Positions 1 through 9,168 of a DNA stretch of 64,000 nt are shown piece by piece. Source of the stretch: an uncultured Bacteroidales bacterium. Its GTDB lineage: Bacteria; Bacteroidota; Bacteroidia; Bacteroidales; Bacteroidaceae. Both the position numbers and the translations under genes were made by a program. The stretch covers positions 91,720-155,719 of the forward strand of contig CACXKA010000013.1 of assembly GCA_902768125.1 (NCBI GenBank), read 5' to 3'. The notes beneath the pieces were generated by a model that saw only the letters and a program-made list of their open reading frames with translations, was not told the DNA's origin and ran no database searches. Within the stretch, counting starts at the first letter, position 1. Each line of letters begins with the position of its first letter.

Positions 1-1
1 G

Positions 2-1282
2 AAGTCTGGCGTGTCGAAGAAGGTGGCAGACACTTTCTCTAAGGCGTTTTTTGACACCATTGTTGAGGCATTGGGTGCAGGAGAAGTCATTAAGATCAAG
101 GGCTTGGGTACATTCAAGTTGGTGGAGGTAGGTGACCGTGAGAGTGTGAATGTGACCACAGGTAAAAGGTTCGTCATCCCTGGATATAAGAAACTGGCTT
201 TCACTGCTGAGGATAGTGTGGTGGAGGTGTTGAGTGGACGAGTGGAATCTGTGCAAGAAATAAAGGAGGAGATTAGGGAGGAAGTGAAAGAAGAAGTGAA
301 AGAAGAAGTGAAAGTGGAAGTGGAAGAAGTGAAAGAGGTTGCAAAGGAAGAGGTGAAGGCAGAAAAGCCTGTCGAGATAGAGAAACTCATCCAAGTGCCA
401 GAGCCAGAACAGGTGGAACAACCCCCAGACAAATTTGCTGGTATTGACATGCTTATTTCCACACCTGAAAGTGTGGAAGATGTCCGTCAGCAGTATGAGG
501 AGGCAAAGGCAAGGATGGAGACAGCTGTGGAGGAAGCAAGGAAAGCCAATGCCGAAAAACTGAGGCTCGAGAAGTTGCTGGAAAGACTGGAGAAGAATGT
601 GGAGCCAGAGGCGGTAGCACCTGTTGTCATAGAAACCGAGGCTGAAACTCCTATTGAAAGTAATACTTCTAGCAAAATCTTGGAAAATAATGATTCTGAG
701 ATTGATAAGAATCTAGAAGAAGAAAAGCGTCAAGAGGCATTCAAGCGTGTGATGACGGAACAGCCCAAGACGCAAGAGCCCGAACCTCAGGAAGAGAAGA
801 CCGGCAAAAAGAGCTTCTGGGTGACGGCGGCAGTCATTCTATTGTTGGCTGTATTAGGTACCTTCGTCTATCTGATTCATCAGAACATTGAGGCTGTGGA
901 GAAAGTGCAAAAGACTGAGCAGACCCAGAAACCCGCCAAGCCTGAGAAACCCACAAAGGCAACTCAGCCTGCTAAGCCAGTCAAGCCTGCCACTCCAAAA
1001 GTGGACAAGGATTCATTGGCAAAGGCACAGAAGGCTGATAGCATCAAGGTGGCAAAAGAAGCCAAGGAGGCTAAGGATACAAAGGATGTCAAGGATACGA
1101 AGGTGAAGGAAGAACCTAAGCCAGAGCGTCCAACCATCCACAGGATGCAACGAGGTGAATCCCTCACCCGTGTCTCTCAGAAATACTATGGCACCAAAGA
1201 TTCCGTGAGAGCCATCCTCCGTGTCAACACTTTTGCTGACCCCGACAACATTCCTGTAGGGGCTGTGGTGAAACTCCCATAA
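2..1282 (+). CDS. HU domain-transmembrane-LysM protein, 5' end cut by window edge
   Basis: The reading frame is open to the window edge. The first visible residues (KSGVSKKVADTF, then FFDTIVEAL) fall inside an HU/IHF fold, so the true start lies upstream and the GTG at 11 is probably internal. Order: HU-like domain (about the first 75 residues, with the arm-like IKGLGTFKLVEV), a long Glu/Lys-rich coiled segment, one membrane helix (FWVTAAVILLLAVLGTFVYL), a Lys/Pro/Ala-rich linker and a C-terminal LysM domain beginning IHRMQRGESLTRVSQKYYG. LysM binds peptidoglycan. The predicted topology puts the HU part in the cytoplasm and LysM in the periplasm, which would tie DNA or an HU partner to the wall; this role is inferred. 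It is followed by a terminator, so it is separate from the Bat operon. Confidence 0.85.
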   Translation, partial: KSGVSKKVADTFSKAFFDTIVEALGAGEVIKIKGLGTFKLVEVGDRESVNVTTGKRFVIPGYKKLAFTAEDSVVEVLSGRVESVQEIKEEIREEVKEEVKEEVKVEVEEVKEVAKEEVKAEKPVEIEKLIQVPEPEQVEQPPDKFAGIDMLISTPESVEDVRQQYEEAKARMETAVEEARKANAEKLRLEKLLERLEKNVEPEAVAPVVIETEAETPIESNTSSKILENNDSEIDKNLEEEKRQEAFKRVMTEQPKTQEPEPQEEKTGKKSFWVTAAVILLLAVLGTFVYLIHQNIEAVEKVQKTEQTQKPAKPEKPTKATQPAKPVKPATPKVDKDSLAKAQKADSIKVAKEAKEAKDTKDVKDTKVKEEPKPERPTIHRMQRGESLTRVSQKYYGTKDSVRAILRVNTFADPDNIPVGAVVKLP

Positions 1283-1303
1283 TGTATATAACAACTGACA
1301 TTT

Positions 1304-1338
1304 AACCGCTTGTCTTGATGGGCAAGCGGTTTTGTTTT
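1304..1338 (+). terminator. Rho-independent terminator after the HU-LysM gene
   Basis: A 9-bp perfect stem (AACCGCTTG at 1304-1312 with CAAGCGGTT at 1323-1331) and a 10-nt loop is followed by TTTGTTTT. It lies 21 bases after the stop codon. Confidence 0.85.
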
Positions 1339-1424
1339 GCCCTAGAACTTTTAATGATTCTTAAAAACCGCGCAATGCAAGATTTTTTAAGATTTATTAG
1401 GGTGATGAAGTGGGGAGAATGGTG

Positions 1425-1432
1425 TATCTTTG
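1425..1432 (+). promoter_or_regulatory. Bacteroidetes -7 element for the Bat operon
   Basis: TATCTTTG matches the Bacteroidetes -7 consensus TAnnTTTG, 32 bases before the moxR ATG. No clear TTTG -33 element is seen. It lies downstream of the alternative ATG-like start at 1410, which argues that translation begins at 1464. Confidence 0.55.
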
Positions 1433-1463
1433 CATAAGAAAATGTAAACAAAACGTAGTAGAT

Positions 1464-2459
1464 ATGGCAGAAGCTATTGACATTCGAGAATTAAACGAGA
1501 AGATTGAACGCCACTCGGCGTTTGTGACCAACCTGATGACAGGCATGGATCAAGCCATCATCGGACAGAAACACTTGGTAGAGTCCCTTTTGTTGGGACT
1601 TCTTTCTGATGGGCATGTGTTGCTCGAAGGTGTGCCTGGTTTGGCAAAGACTAAGGCTATCAAGACGCTGGCATCACTGATTGATGCACAGTTCAGTCGC
1701 ATTCAGTTCACTCCTGACCTGTTGCCTGCCGATGTCATCGGTACGATGATTTATTCACAGAAGGATGGTGAGTTCAAGGCCAAGAAGGGTCCTATCTTCG
1801 CCAACTTCATCTTGGCAGATGAGATTAATCGTGCTCCAGCTAAAGTACAAAGTGCTTTGCTCGAGGCCATGCAGGAGCGTCAGGTGACTATCTCCACACA
1901 GACTTATGAATTGCCCAAGCCTTTCCTCGTACTGGCTACCCAGAACCCCATTGAGCAGGAAGGTACTTATCCGCTGCCTGAGGCACAGGTGGACCGTTTC
2001 ATGTTGAAGGTGGTGATTGACTATCCAAAACTAGAAGAGGAGAAGGCCATCATCCGCCAGAACATCAAGCAGGAGAAGCTGGACATTCGTCCTGTGATGG
2101 GAACAGGTGAAATAGAGGAGGCTCGCAAGATTGTCTGTGAGGTGTATCTCGACGAGAAGATTGAGCAGTACATTGCCGACATTGTGTTTGCCACTCGTTA
2201 TCCAGATAAGTACAATCTGAAGGAATTGAAGGGCTTGATTGGCTTTGGTGGTTCACCACGTGCTTCTATCAACTTGGCTCTGGCATCTCGCAGCTATGCC
2301 TTCATCAAGCATCGTGGATATGTGATTCCAGAGGATGTGCGTGCTGTGGCTCAAGATGTGCTTCGTCACCGTATCGGTCTCACTTATGAGGCGGAGGCAA
2401 GCAATGTGACCAGCGAGGAGATTATCAGCAAGATCTTGAATAAGGTGGAAGTGCCTTGA
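1464..2459 (+). CDS. moxR: MoxR-family AAA+ ATPase (Bat operon)
   Basis: 331-residue AAA+ ATPase of the MoxR family. The P-loop is GVPGLAKTK and the Walker B region is FILADEINRAPAKVQ; a conserved ATQNPIEQEGTYPLPEAQVDRF segment (sensor 1 and substrate region) follows. MoxR ATPases act as chaperones that assemble or activate complexes containing VWA proteins, and here four such or related proteins follow. A longer frame starts at 1410, but MAEAIDIREL at 1464 is the better start because the -7 promoter element sits between the two. First gene of moxR-DUF58-BatD-like-batA-batB-batC-batD-batE. Confidence 0.93.
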   Translation: MAEAIDIRELNEKIERHSAFVTNLMTGMDQAIIGQKHLVESLLLGLLSDGHVLLEGVPGLAKTKAIKTLASLIDAQFSRIQFTPDLLPADVIGTMIYSQKDGEFKAKKGPIFANFILADEINRAPAKVQSALLEAMQERQVTISTQTYELPKPFLVLATQNPIEQEGTYPLPEAQVDRFMLKVVIDYPKLEEEKAIIRQNIKQEKLDIRPVMGTGEIEEARKIVCEVYLDEKIEQYIADIVFATRYPDKYNLKELKGLIGFGGSPRASINLALASRSYAFIKHRGYVIPEDVRAVAQDVLRHRIGLTYEAEASNVTSEEIISKILNKVEVP

Positions 2460-2502
2460 TGTTTTGGAATTTAAGGCTTAGCGTATAGAGTTTAACGTAG
2501 GG

Positions 2503-3372
2503 ATGGAAACAGAAGAACTGTTACAGAAGGTCAGGAAAATCGAGATCAAGACCAAGGGACTCTCGAACAATATCTTTGCAGGCGAGTATCACTCCGCCTT
2601 CAAGGGTAGGGGTATGGCATTCAGCGAGGTCAGGGAATACCAATATGGTGATGATGTCCGTGACATTGACTGGAATGTGACTGCCCGTTTCGGAAAGCCT
2701 TTTGTGAAGGTCTTTGAGGAGGAACGTGAGTTGACGGTGATGCTGCTGGTGGATGTGTCTGGCTCTCTGGATTTCGGTACCCAGACACGTTCAAAACGCC
2801 AGTTGCTCACAGAGATTGCTGCTACATTGGCTTTCTCTGCTATTCAGAACAACGACAAGATTGGCGTCATCTTCTTTTCCGACAAGGTGGAGAAGTTCAT
2901 CCCTCCGAAGAAGGGTAGGAAGCACATTCTCTTCATCATCCGTGAACTGCTGACTTTCCAACCTGAGAGTAACAAGACCAATGTGGGACAAGCGGTGGAG
3001 TTCATGACCAATGCCATCAAAAAGCGTTGCACCGTTTTTCTGTTGAGTGACTTCTTTGACTCACAAGACTACACCAACCAGTTGACTATCGCCAATAGTC
3101 GCCATGATGTGGTGGCTTTGCAGATTTATGACCGTCGCATGGTGGAATTGCCTGATGTGGGTATCGTGAAGATGCTGGATGCAGAAACAGGAGGGGAAAT
3201 ATTCATCGACACTTCATCTAGTGCTGTTCGCCGTGCTCATCACGAATGGTGGGTGAGTCATCAGTCTTGGTTGAAAAATGCTTTCACGAAGTCCAACATC
3301 GACAACATCTCAGTGAGGACGGATGAGGATTATGTGAAGGCTTTGATGAATCTGTTTAGGAGAAGAGCGTGA
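2503..3372 (+). CDS. DUF58 (VWA-like) protein of the Bat operon
   Basis: 289 residues. The DUF58 signature is plain: GMAFSEVREYQYGDDVRDIDWN followed by a VWA-type metal site DVSGS in LLVDVSGSLDF. No signal peptide or membrane helix is seen, so it is probably cytoplasmic, at the inner face of the membrane complex. DUF58 proteins almost always follow a MoxR ATPase and are thought to be its VWA partner. It lies 43 bases after moxR and 42 before the next gene; both short gaps carry TTTAAC/TTTAGGG-like runs. Confidence 0.9.
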   Translation: METEELLQKVRKIEIKTKGLSNNIFAGEYHSAFKGRGMAFSEVREYQYGDDVRDIDWNVTARFGKPFVKVFEEERELTVMLLVDVSGSLDFGTQTRSKRQLLTEIAATLAFSAIQNNDKIGVIFFSDKVEKFIPPKKGRKHILFIIRELLTFQPESNKTNVGQAVEFMTNAIKKRCTVFLLSDFFDSQDYTNQLTIANSRHDVVALQIYDRRMVELPDVGIVKMLDAETGGEIFIDTSSSAVRRAHHEWWVSHQSWLKNAFTKSNIDNISVRTDEDYVKALMNLFRRRA

Positions 3373-3414
3373 GCGTTTGTGGTTAAGAGTTTAGGGATGA
3401 GAGTATAGAGCGAA

Positions 3415-4497
3415 ATGAATCTAATTAGAAATTATATCATATTGACAATCTGTTGCTTGATGTGTTTTGTAAAAGTAAACGCTCAAGTAACGGTTGATGC
3501 TAAACTGGACTCGGCAGGCATCTATATTGGTCAGCGAATTGGGTTGACTTTGGAGGTGAGTGCCGATGCCAAATCAAACGTTGAATTGCCTGAATGGGAC
3601 TCTTTGGAACAGGTGGTTCCTGGTATTGAGTTTGTTCGTGCAGAGAAAGCTGACACCAGTTTTCTGAATGATGGAAAGCGTATGATGCTTTCCCGTCGTT
3701 ACTATTTCACTTCGTTTGATTCAGCCCTCTATCTGATGCCTGTGATGGATGTGAAGGTGGACGGTAAGGACTACCAATCGAAGAAACTGGCATTGAAGGT
3801 GCTGACTTTTGAGATAGATACGATTCATGGTGACAGCATTTTCGGTATCAAAGAGGAATTGGCTCCTCCGTTTGACTGGGCTGAATGGCAAGAAGTCATT
3901 TGGTTCTTCGTTTTGGCTTTGTTGATAGGTGGTTTATTGGGCTATGTGATTTATCGTTTGAAGACTAATAAGCCGATTATCCGTCGTATCCGTAACAAGC
4001 GTCGTCAACCTCCTCACAAGGTGGCGATGGAGAAGATTGCCCAGATCAAGGAAGAGAAGATTTGGCAGAGTGAGGACTCGAAGGAGTACTACACGCAATT
4101 GACAGACACCCTGCGTAATTACATCAAGGAGCGTTATGGCTTCAATGCGATGGAGATGACTTCCTACGAGATCATCCAGAAGTTGCAAGAGGTGAATGAC
4201 GAAGAGGCCATCAACGAATTGCGTGAACTCTTCCAGACGGCTGACCTTGTGAAGTTTGCGAAGTATAGCACCCTCATCAATGAGAATGACCGCAATCTGG
4301 TTAGTGCTATTGAATATATCAATCAGACCAAGTTGGAAGAGCCTGAACAGAAACCGCAACCCGAGGTGATTGTAGTGGAGGAGAAGCGTTCGAAGATTGC
4401 CAAGTGGACGCTGATTGGCTCTATTGTGGTGGCAAGTCTGGTATTGCTGGGTGTGTTGATATTTGTTGGATATAGAATTTATATGTTGACGTTATAA
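3415..4497 (+). CDS. BatD-like membrane protein of the Bat operon
   Basis: 360 residues: an N-terminal signal peptide (ending about KVNAQ), a periplasmic beta-rich domain, a membrane helix (IWFFVLALLIGGLLGYVIY), a cytoplasmic helical part with KEYYTQLTDTLRNYIKERYG, and a C-terminal membrane helix. The helical motif closely resembles the cytoplasmic tail of the BatD protein encoded further down, so I read it as a short BatD paralogue or DUF4381-like protein. Homologues usually sit in this place between the DUF58 gene and batA in Bacteroidales. Function in the complex is unknown; only one base separates it from batA. Confidence 0.7.
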   Translation: MNLIRNYIILTICCLMCFVKVNAQVTVDAKLDSAGIYIGQRIGLTLEVSADAKSNVELPEWDSLEQVVPGIEFVRAEKADTSFLNDGKRMMLSRRYYFTSFDSALYLMPVMDVKVDGKDYQSKKLALKVLTFEIDTIHGDSIFGIKEELAPPFDWAEWQEVIWFFVLALLIGGLLGYVIYRLKTNKPIIRRIRNKRRQPPHKVAMEKIAQIKEEKIWQSEDSKEYYTQLTDTLRNYIKERYGFNAMEMTSYEIIQKLQEVNDEEAINELRELFQTADLVKFAKYSTLINENDRNLVSAIEYINQTKLEEPEQKPQPEVIVVEEKRSKIAKWTLIGSIVVASLVLLGVLIFVGYRIYMLTL

Positions 4498-4498
4498 G

Positions 4499-5488
4499 AT
4501 GGAATTTAAGAATCCTTTATTCTTCCTGTTGCTGCTGGTGCTCTTGCCCTACATCGTGTGGTATGTGATGCGGTTTAAGCAGAGCCTGCCATCGCTGAAG
4601 GTGCCTGATACGACCAAGTATGTGAAGGCGCCTAAGACATTCCGTCTATACCTAATGCACTTGCCCTTCCTGTTGCGCATCATCTTGATTTCCTTGGTGG
4701 TGTGCATCTTGGCACGTCCGCAAAGCAAGCACTCATGGAGCGACACCGATGTGGAGGGTATTGATATCATGCTGGCTGTCGATGTATCCACGTCCATGCT
4801 GGCACAAGACTTCAAGCCCAATCGTGTGGAAGCCTTGAAGGAGATTGCACAGAAGTTTATTGAGAAGCGTCCGAATGACAATATGGGTCTGACGATGTTT
4901 GCAGGAGAAGCATACACGCAATGCCCGTTGACTACTGACCATACGGTGTTGATGAATCTGTATAACAGCGTGGACTGCAATATGGCAGCGCGTGGTATTA
5001 TTGATGATGGAACAGCCATTGGTGATGGTATCATGAATGCCATCCTCCGACTGAAGGAGAGTCAGGCAAAGTCGAAGGTGATTATCCTCTTGACGGACGG
5101 TGTGAACAACTCTGGTAACATCTCTCCGCAGACAGCAGCTGAGATCGCCAAGAAGTATGGCATCCGTATTTATACGATTGGTATTGGTCGCAATGGTATG
5201 GCTCCTTATCCGCTGCCAACAGGTGGAACAGCCATGCTTCCAGTTGAGATTGATGAACAGACGATGACCAAGATATCCACAGAGACGGGAGGACAGTACT
5301 TCCGTGCCCAGAAGAACGCTGAACTGGATGCCATCTATCAGGACATCGACAAGATGGAACGTACCAAGTTCAATGTCAAGCAGTTCAGCCGTCGTGGAGA
5401 ATTGTATCAGCCTTTCGCTCTTGCAGCCTTGGTTATCTTGTTGTTGGAGATTTTCTTGAGAACTGTGGTGTTGAAGAGATTGCCCTAA
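4499..5488 (+). CDS. batA: BatA, VWA-domain membrane protein
   Basis: 329 residues with two N-terminal membrane helices (about 7-24 and 56-72), a von Willebrand A domain and a C-terminal helix (FALAALVILLLEIFL). The MIDAS motif DVSTS is at about residues 95-99. BatA and BatB form membrane complexes in Bacteroides and Leptospira Bat operons, linked to aerotolerance in B. fragilis, though the mechanism is unclear. It starts one base after the preceding stop, which implies translational coupling. Confidence 0.92.
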   Translation: MEFKNPLFFLLLLVLLPYIVWYVMRFKQSLPSLKVPDTTKYVKAPKTFRLYLMHLPFLLRIILISLVVCILARPQSKHSWSDTDVEGIDIMLAVDVSTSMLAQDFKPNRVEALKEIAQKFIEKRPNDNMGLTMFAGEAYTQCPLTTDHTVLMNLYNSVDCNMAARGIIDDGTAIGDGIMNAILRLKESQAKSKVIILLTDGVNNSGNISPQTAAEIAKKYGIRIYTIGIGRNGMAPYPLPTGGTAMLPVEIDEQTMTKISTETGGQYFRAQKNAELDAIYQDIDKMERTKFNVKQFSRRGELYQPFALAALVILLLEIFLRTVVLKRLP

Positions 5489-5500
5489 ATTGAGAAGCTT

Positions 5501-6523
5501 ATGTTTAGATTTGCAAGTCCAATATACTTATACCTGTTGATTCTCATTCCTGTCTTTACCGCCGTGTATGTGTTGGTGCAGTACAGGATGAAGAAGCAAA
5601 TCAAGGTGTTTGGTGATCCAGAACTGATGCGTAGCCTCATGCCCGATGTGTCACCCCTTCGCCGTCATGTCAAGTTTGCCTTGATGATGCTGGCGGTGGG
5701 ATTGCTGGCTGTGGTGTTGGCTCGTCCTCAGTATGGCACAAGAAACGAAGAGGTGAAGCGTTCTGGTATAGAAGTGGCGATTGCTGTCGATGTGTCTAAC
5801 TCGATGCTGTGTCAGGATGTGAGTCCCAGCCGATTGGACAAGTCGAAGATGATTGTCAGTAAGCTCATTGAACAGTTCGACGAAGACAAGGTGGGTTTGG
5901 TGGCATTTGCAGGAAGTGCCATCACGCTGCTGCCTATGACCAGCGACTATGTTTCTGCCAAGATGTTCCTCGACCAGTTGAATCCTGCCACCATTTCTAT
6001 TCAAGGTACCAATGTGGCTGAGGCAATCACTCGTGCCACAGCAGGTTTCTCCAAAAAGGAAAATGTGAATGTGGGACGTGCACTCATTCTGATCACTGAT
6101 GCAGAAGACAATGAGGAGGGTGCCATCGAAGCTGCTAAGGAGGCAAGAAAAGAGGGAATCCAAATCTTTGTCCTATCGGTGGGAACAGAGCAGGGTGGTC
6201 CGATTCCTATGGAGGATGGGACATATAAGCGAGATCTTTCTGGCAATGTGGTGACGACCAAACTGAATGAACAGATAGGTAAAAACATCGCACAGGCTGG
6301 TGGCGGCATGTATGTGCATGTGGATCAGACCAACCTGGCGCAGTCGCTTCTGGAGAAGGAGATAGAGAAGATGCAGAAGGAAGATATCTCGCAGTCGATG
6401 TACTCCGAATATGACGAGCAGTTTGTGGCTGTGGCATTACTGCTGTTCTTTGTCCTGTTGGCAGAACTCTGCATCATGGAGCGCAAGAACCATTGGCTCC
6501 AGAAGTTCAAACTCTTTAGTTAA
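5501..6523 (+). CDS. batB: BatB, VWA-domain membrane protein
   Basis: 340 residues, with the same plan as BatA: two N-terminal helices (about 8-26 and 58-75), a VWA domain with MIDAS DVSNS at about 97-101, and a C-terminal membrane helix (FVAVALLLFFVLLAEL). It is an evident paralogue of BatA in a tandem pair, 12 bases apart. The expected role is a membrane VWA scaffold working with MoxR and BatC. Confidence 0.92.
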   Translation: MFRFASPIYLYLLILIPVFTAVYVLVQYRMKKQIKVFGDPELMRSLMPDVSPLRRHVKFALMMLAVGLLAVVLARPQYGTRNEEVKRSGIEVAIAVDVSNSMLCQDVSPSRLDKSKMIVSKLIEQFDEDKVGLVAFAGSAITLLPMTSDYVSAKMFLDQLNPATISIQGTNVAEAITRATAGFSKKENVNVGRALILITDAEDNEEGAIEAAKEARKEGIQIFVLSVGTEQGGPIPMEDGTYKRDLSGNVVTTKLNEQIGKNIAQAGGGMYVHVDQTNLAQSLLEKEIEKMQKEDISQSMYSEYDEQFVAVALLLFFVLLAELCIMERKNHWLQKFKLFS

Positions 6524-6544
6524 CATGAAAGCGTACAAGGGAAG

Positions 6545-7306
6545 ATGAGAAGATATATCTTTAGCATGTTATTGATGATGGTTGTCTTGCCGATGATGGC
6601 TCAGAGTGCCCGTGACTTTATCCGTATGGGCAACAAGGCTTATCGTGAGAAGCAATACGACAAGGCTGAGACGATGTATTTGAAGTCAATTGCCAAAGGT
6701 CCTTCGTTTGAGGCCTACTACAACTTGGGCAATGCCTATGTGATGCAGATGAAGGACTCAACAGCATTTGAGAACTACAAGAAGGCGGATTCCATAGGCA
6801 CCAACGACCCAATGCGCAAGGCACGCAATTTCCACAATATGGGCAATATCTGGTATGCACAAGGTATGGCTGCCTCACGTCAGCAGGGAGGCAATGCTGT
6901 GGCTGCTTTCCAGAATGCCATTAACTACTACAAGAGTTCCTTGCGTTGCAATCCTGAGGATGATGAAACCCGTTACAATCTGGCGATGGCGCAACACCAG
7001 TTGAAGAAGAATCAAGACCAACAGCAGAATGGTGGTGGTGGCAATGATGACAAGAACAAGGACAAGCAAGACCAAGACAAGCAGCAACAGCAGAAGCAGG
7101 ATCAGCAAAAGCAAGACCAGCAGAAGAAGGATGAGGAGAAGCAGCAACAACAGCAACAACCTCAGCCTGCACAAAAGAAAGATGATATGAGTGACCAGGT
7201 TGCCGAGCAATTGCTCAACTCTGCCCAGCAGGATGAGAAGGGTGTGCAACAGAAGGTCAACAAGAATCAGAATAATAAACGTCGTAGTTTAGAGAAAGAT
7301 TGGTAA
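6545..7306 (+). CDS. batC: BatC, secreted TPR protein with Gln/Lys-rich tail
   Basis: 253 residues. A signal peptide (MRRYIFSMLLMMVVLPMMAQ) is followed by TPR repeats (about 25-155; AYREKQYDKAETMYLKS, FEAYYNLGNAYVM). From about 160 to 215 the protein is almost entirely Gln, Lys and Asp, then a short conserved end. The low-complexity tail comes from near-repeated CAG/AAG codons and is likely to vary in length. BatC-type TPR proteins act as partners of BatA/BatB. Confidence 0.9.
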   Translation: MRRYIFSMLLMMVVLPMMAQSARDFIRMGNKAYREKQYDKAETMYLKSIAKGPSFEAYYNLGNAYVMQMKDSTAFENYKKADSIGTNDPMRKARNFHNMGNIWYAQGMAASRQQGGNAVAAFQNAINYYKSSLRCNPEDDETRYNLAMAQHQLKKNQDQQQNGGGGNDDKNKDKQDQDKQQQQKQDQQKQDQQKKDEEKQQQQQQPQPAQKKDDMSDQVAEQLLNSAQQDEKGVQQKVNKNQNNKRRSLEKDW

Positions 7307-7308
7307 AG

Positions 7309-9168
7309 ATGAAACGGCTATTACATCTATTGATATGTGTGTGCATCTCCGTCAGCGTTTTGGCTGATGAAGTATCTTTTCGTGTGTCTGCCCCCTCATC
7401 GGTGGAAGCAGGAGGAAAGTTCAGGGTGCAGTTCACGGTCAACACGCAGAATGTGTCAGGTTTCAGCGCACCTGACTTCAGAGGCTTTGAGGTCATCTAT
7501 GGTCCTGCGACCTCATCGCAGAGCAGTTTCCAGATGATCAATGGACGCACCTCGCAGAGCAGCAGCATTATCTATACCTATGTTCTTCTGGCTGAGAATC
7601 CAGGTACCTTCACCATCGGAAGTGCCAGTGTGCATGTGGATGGGAAAGTGGTCAAGTCTAAGCCTGTGCAGGTGAGAGTGTTGGCTGGAGGTGCTGGTGG
7701 TGCTGCCAATGGTGGTGCATCCTATGGTGGAGGGCAGGGTAACAGTTCTTCTGCCAATGGACGTCCATCCGCTGCTCCTTCCGCATCGCCTTCTGCTAAT
7801 ATTTCAGGCAAAGACCTCTTTATGACAGCAACAGCTTCTCGCACCAATGTGCATGAACAGGAGGCTATTTTGCTGACCTATAAGATTTACACGTTGGTGG
7901 ACTTGACACAGTTGGATGGTAAACTTCCCACATTGGATGGTTTCCAGATTCAGGAGATACCTCTTCCTCGCACCAAGGAGTTCTCGATTGAGCAATATAA
8001 TGGTAAGAACTATCGGAGTGTGGTATGGAGTCAGTATCTGTTGTTCCCTCAGAAGTCGGGTAAGTTGACCATTCCTGCCATTACCTACGAAGGTGTGGTC
8101 ATCACCCGTAATCGCAACCTTGATCCCATCGAGGCTTTCTTCAACGGACAAAGTGGCTATACAGAGGTGAAACGTAAAATCACCACGCCAACCCTAACCA
8201 TCAATGTGTCTCCATTGCCCAACAAACCAGAAGGTTTCTCAGGAGCTGTGGGCAAATTCTCCCTTGCTTCCAGCATCAGCACGAAGGAGGTGGATGCCAA
8301 CGAAGCTGTGACCTTGAAGATTAGCGTGAAGGGTAGTGGTAACATGAAGTTGATTGCCACGCCAGAGGTGCCGTTCCCCAAGGACTTCGAGACCTATGAT
8401 GCCAAGGTGAACGATAATTTCCAACTGACTCGTTCAGGCTTGGTCGGCACCAAGGACTTTGAGTATTTGTTTGTTCCCCGTCATGCAGGCACCTATGAGA
8501 TTCCTGCTGCGAACTTCATTTATTTCGATACAGAATCTCGTTCCTACAAGACCCTCAAGACGGAAGCCTATACCTTGAAAGTGAACAAGGGCAAGGGTGG
8601 GGCAGGTCAGAGTGTGTCCAACTATAGCGGTCAGCAGCAGGATGTGCAACAGCTGAATCAAGATATCCGTTTCATCAAGAAAGGGGATGTGGAGTTGCAT
8701 CAGCCAGACGACACCTTCTTTGGCACGTGGAAATATTGGATGGCATACGGCTTGCCTTTGGTGCTGTTTGTCTTGTTGCTGGTATTGGGACGCAAGCAGA
8801 TGAAAGCCAATGCCAACGTGGCTCAGTCTCGTGGTAAGAAGGCCAACAAGGTGGCACTCCGACGAATGAAGACCGCCAAGAAGTTGTTGGATAATCACGA
8901 TACAGGCAAGTTCTACGACGAGGTGCTTCGTGCCCTCTGGGGTTATGTGGGTGACAAGTTCAATATGTCGCAAGAGTCGTTGAATAAGGAGAACATCGAA
9001 CAGTCGTTGACTTCTCGTCAAGTGCCTGAAGAGCAGATACAGCAATTCATGAAGGTGCTGAACGATTGTGAGTTTGCCCGCTATGCACCAGGCGATGTGA
9101 ACGAGAACATGGGAAACGTGTATAATAGCGCTATCAGTGCTATCAGTAAAATGGAGGACAACCTATGA
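7309..9168 (+). CDS. batD: BatD, periplasmic/membrane oxygen-tolerance protein
   Basis: 619 residues from the ATG at 7309; an upstream in-frame TTG at 7300 overlaps batC and is not needed. Signal peptide (LLHLLICVCISVSVLA), a large periplasmic beta-sandwich region of the BatD family interrupted by a Gly/Ser-rich linker (about 130-165), one membrane helix near 485-505 (WMAYGLPLVLFVLLLVLG), and a cytoplasmic helical tail (ALRRMKTAKKLLDNHDTGKFYDEVLRALWGYVG). It is two bases after batC and overlaps batE by an ATGA. Confidence 0.9.
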   Translation: MKRLLHLLICVCISVSVLADEVSFRVSAPSSVEAGGKFRVQFTVNTQNVSGFSAPDFRGFEVIYGPATSSQSSFQMINGRTSQSSSIIYTYVLLAENPGTFTIGSASVHVDGKVVKSKPVQVRVLAGGAGGAANGGASYGGGQGNSSSANGRPSAAPSASPSANISGKDLFMTATASRTNVHEQEAILLTYKIYTLVDLTQLDGKLPTLDGFQIQEIPLPRTKEFSIEQYNGKNYRSVVWSQYLLFPQKSGKLTIPAITYEGVVITRNRNLDPIEAFFNGQSGYTEVKRKITTPTLTINVSPLPNKPEGFSGAVGKFSLASSISTKEVDANEAVTLKISVKGSGNMKLIATPEVPFPKDFETYDAKVNDNFQLTRSGLVGTKDFEYLFVPRHAGTYEIPAANFIYFDTESRSYKTLKTEAYTLKVNKGKGGAGQSVSNYSGQQQDVQQLNQDIRFIKKGDVELHQPDDTFFGTWKYWMAYGLPLVLFVLLLVLGRKQMKANANVAQSRGKKANKVALRRMKTAKKLLDNHDTGKFYDEVLRALWGYVGDKFNMSQESLNKENIEQSLTSRQVPEEQIQQFMKVLNDCEFARYAPGDVNENMGNVYNSAISAISKMEDNL

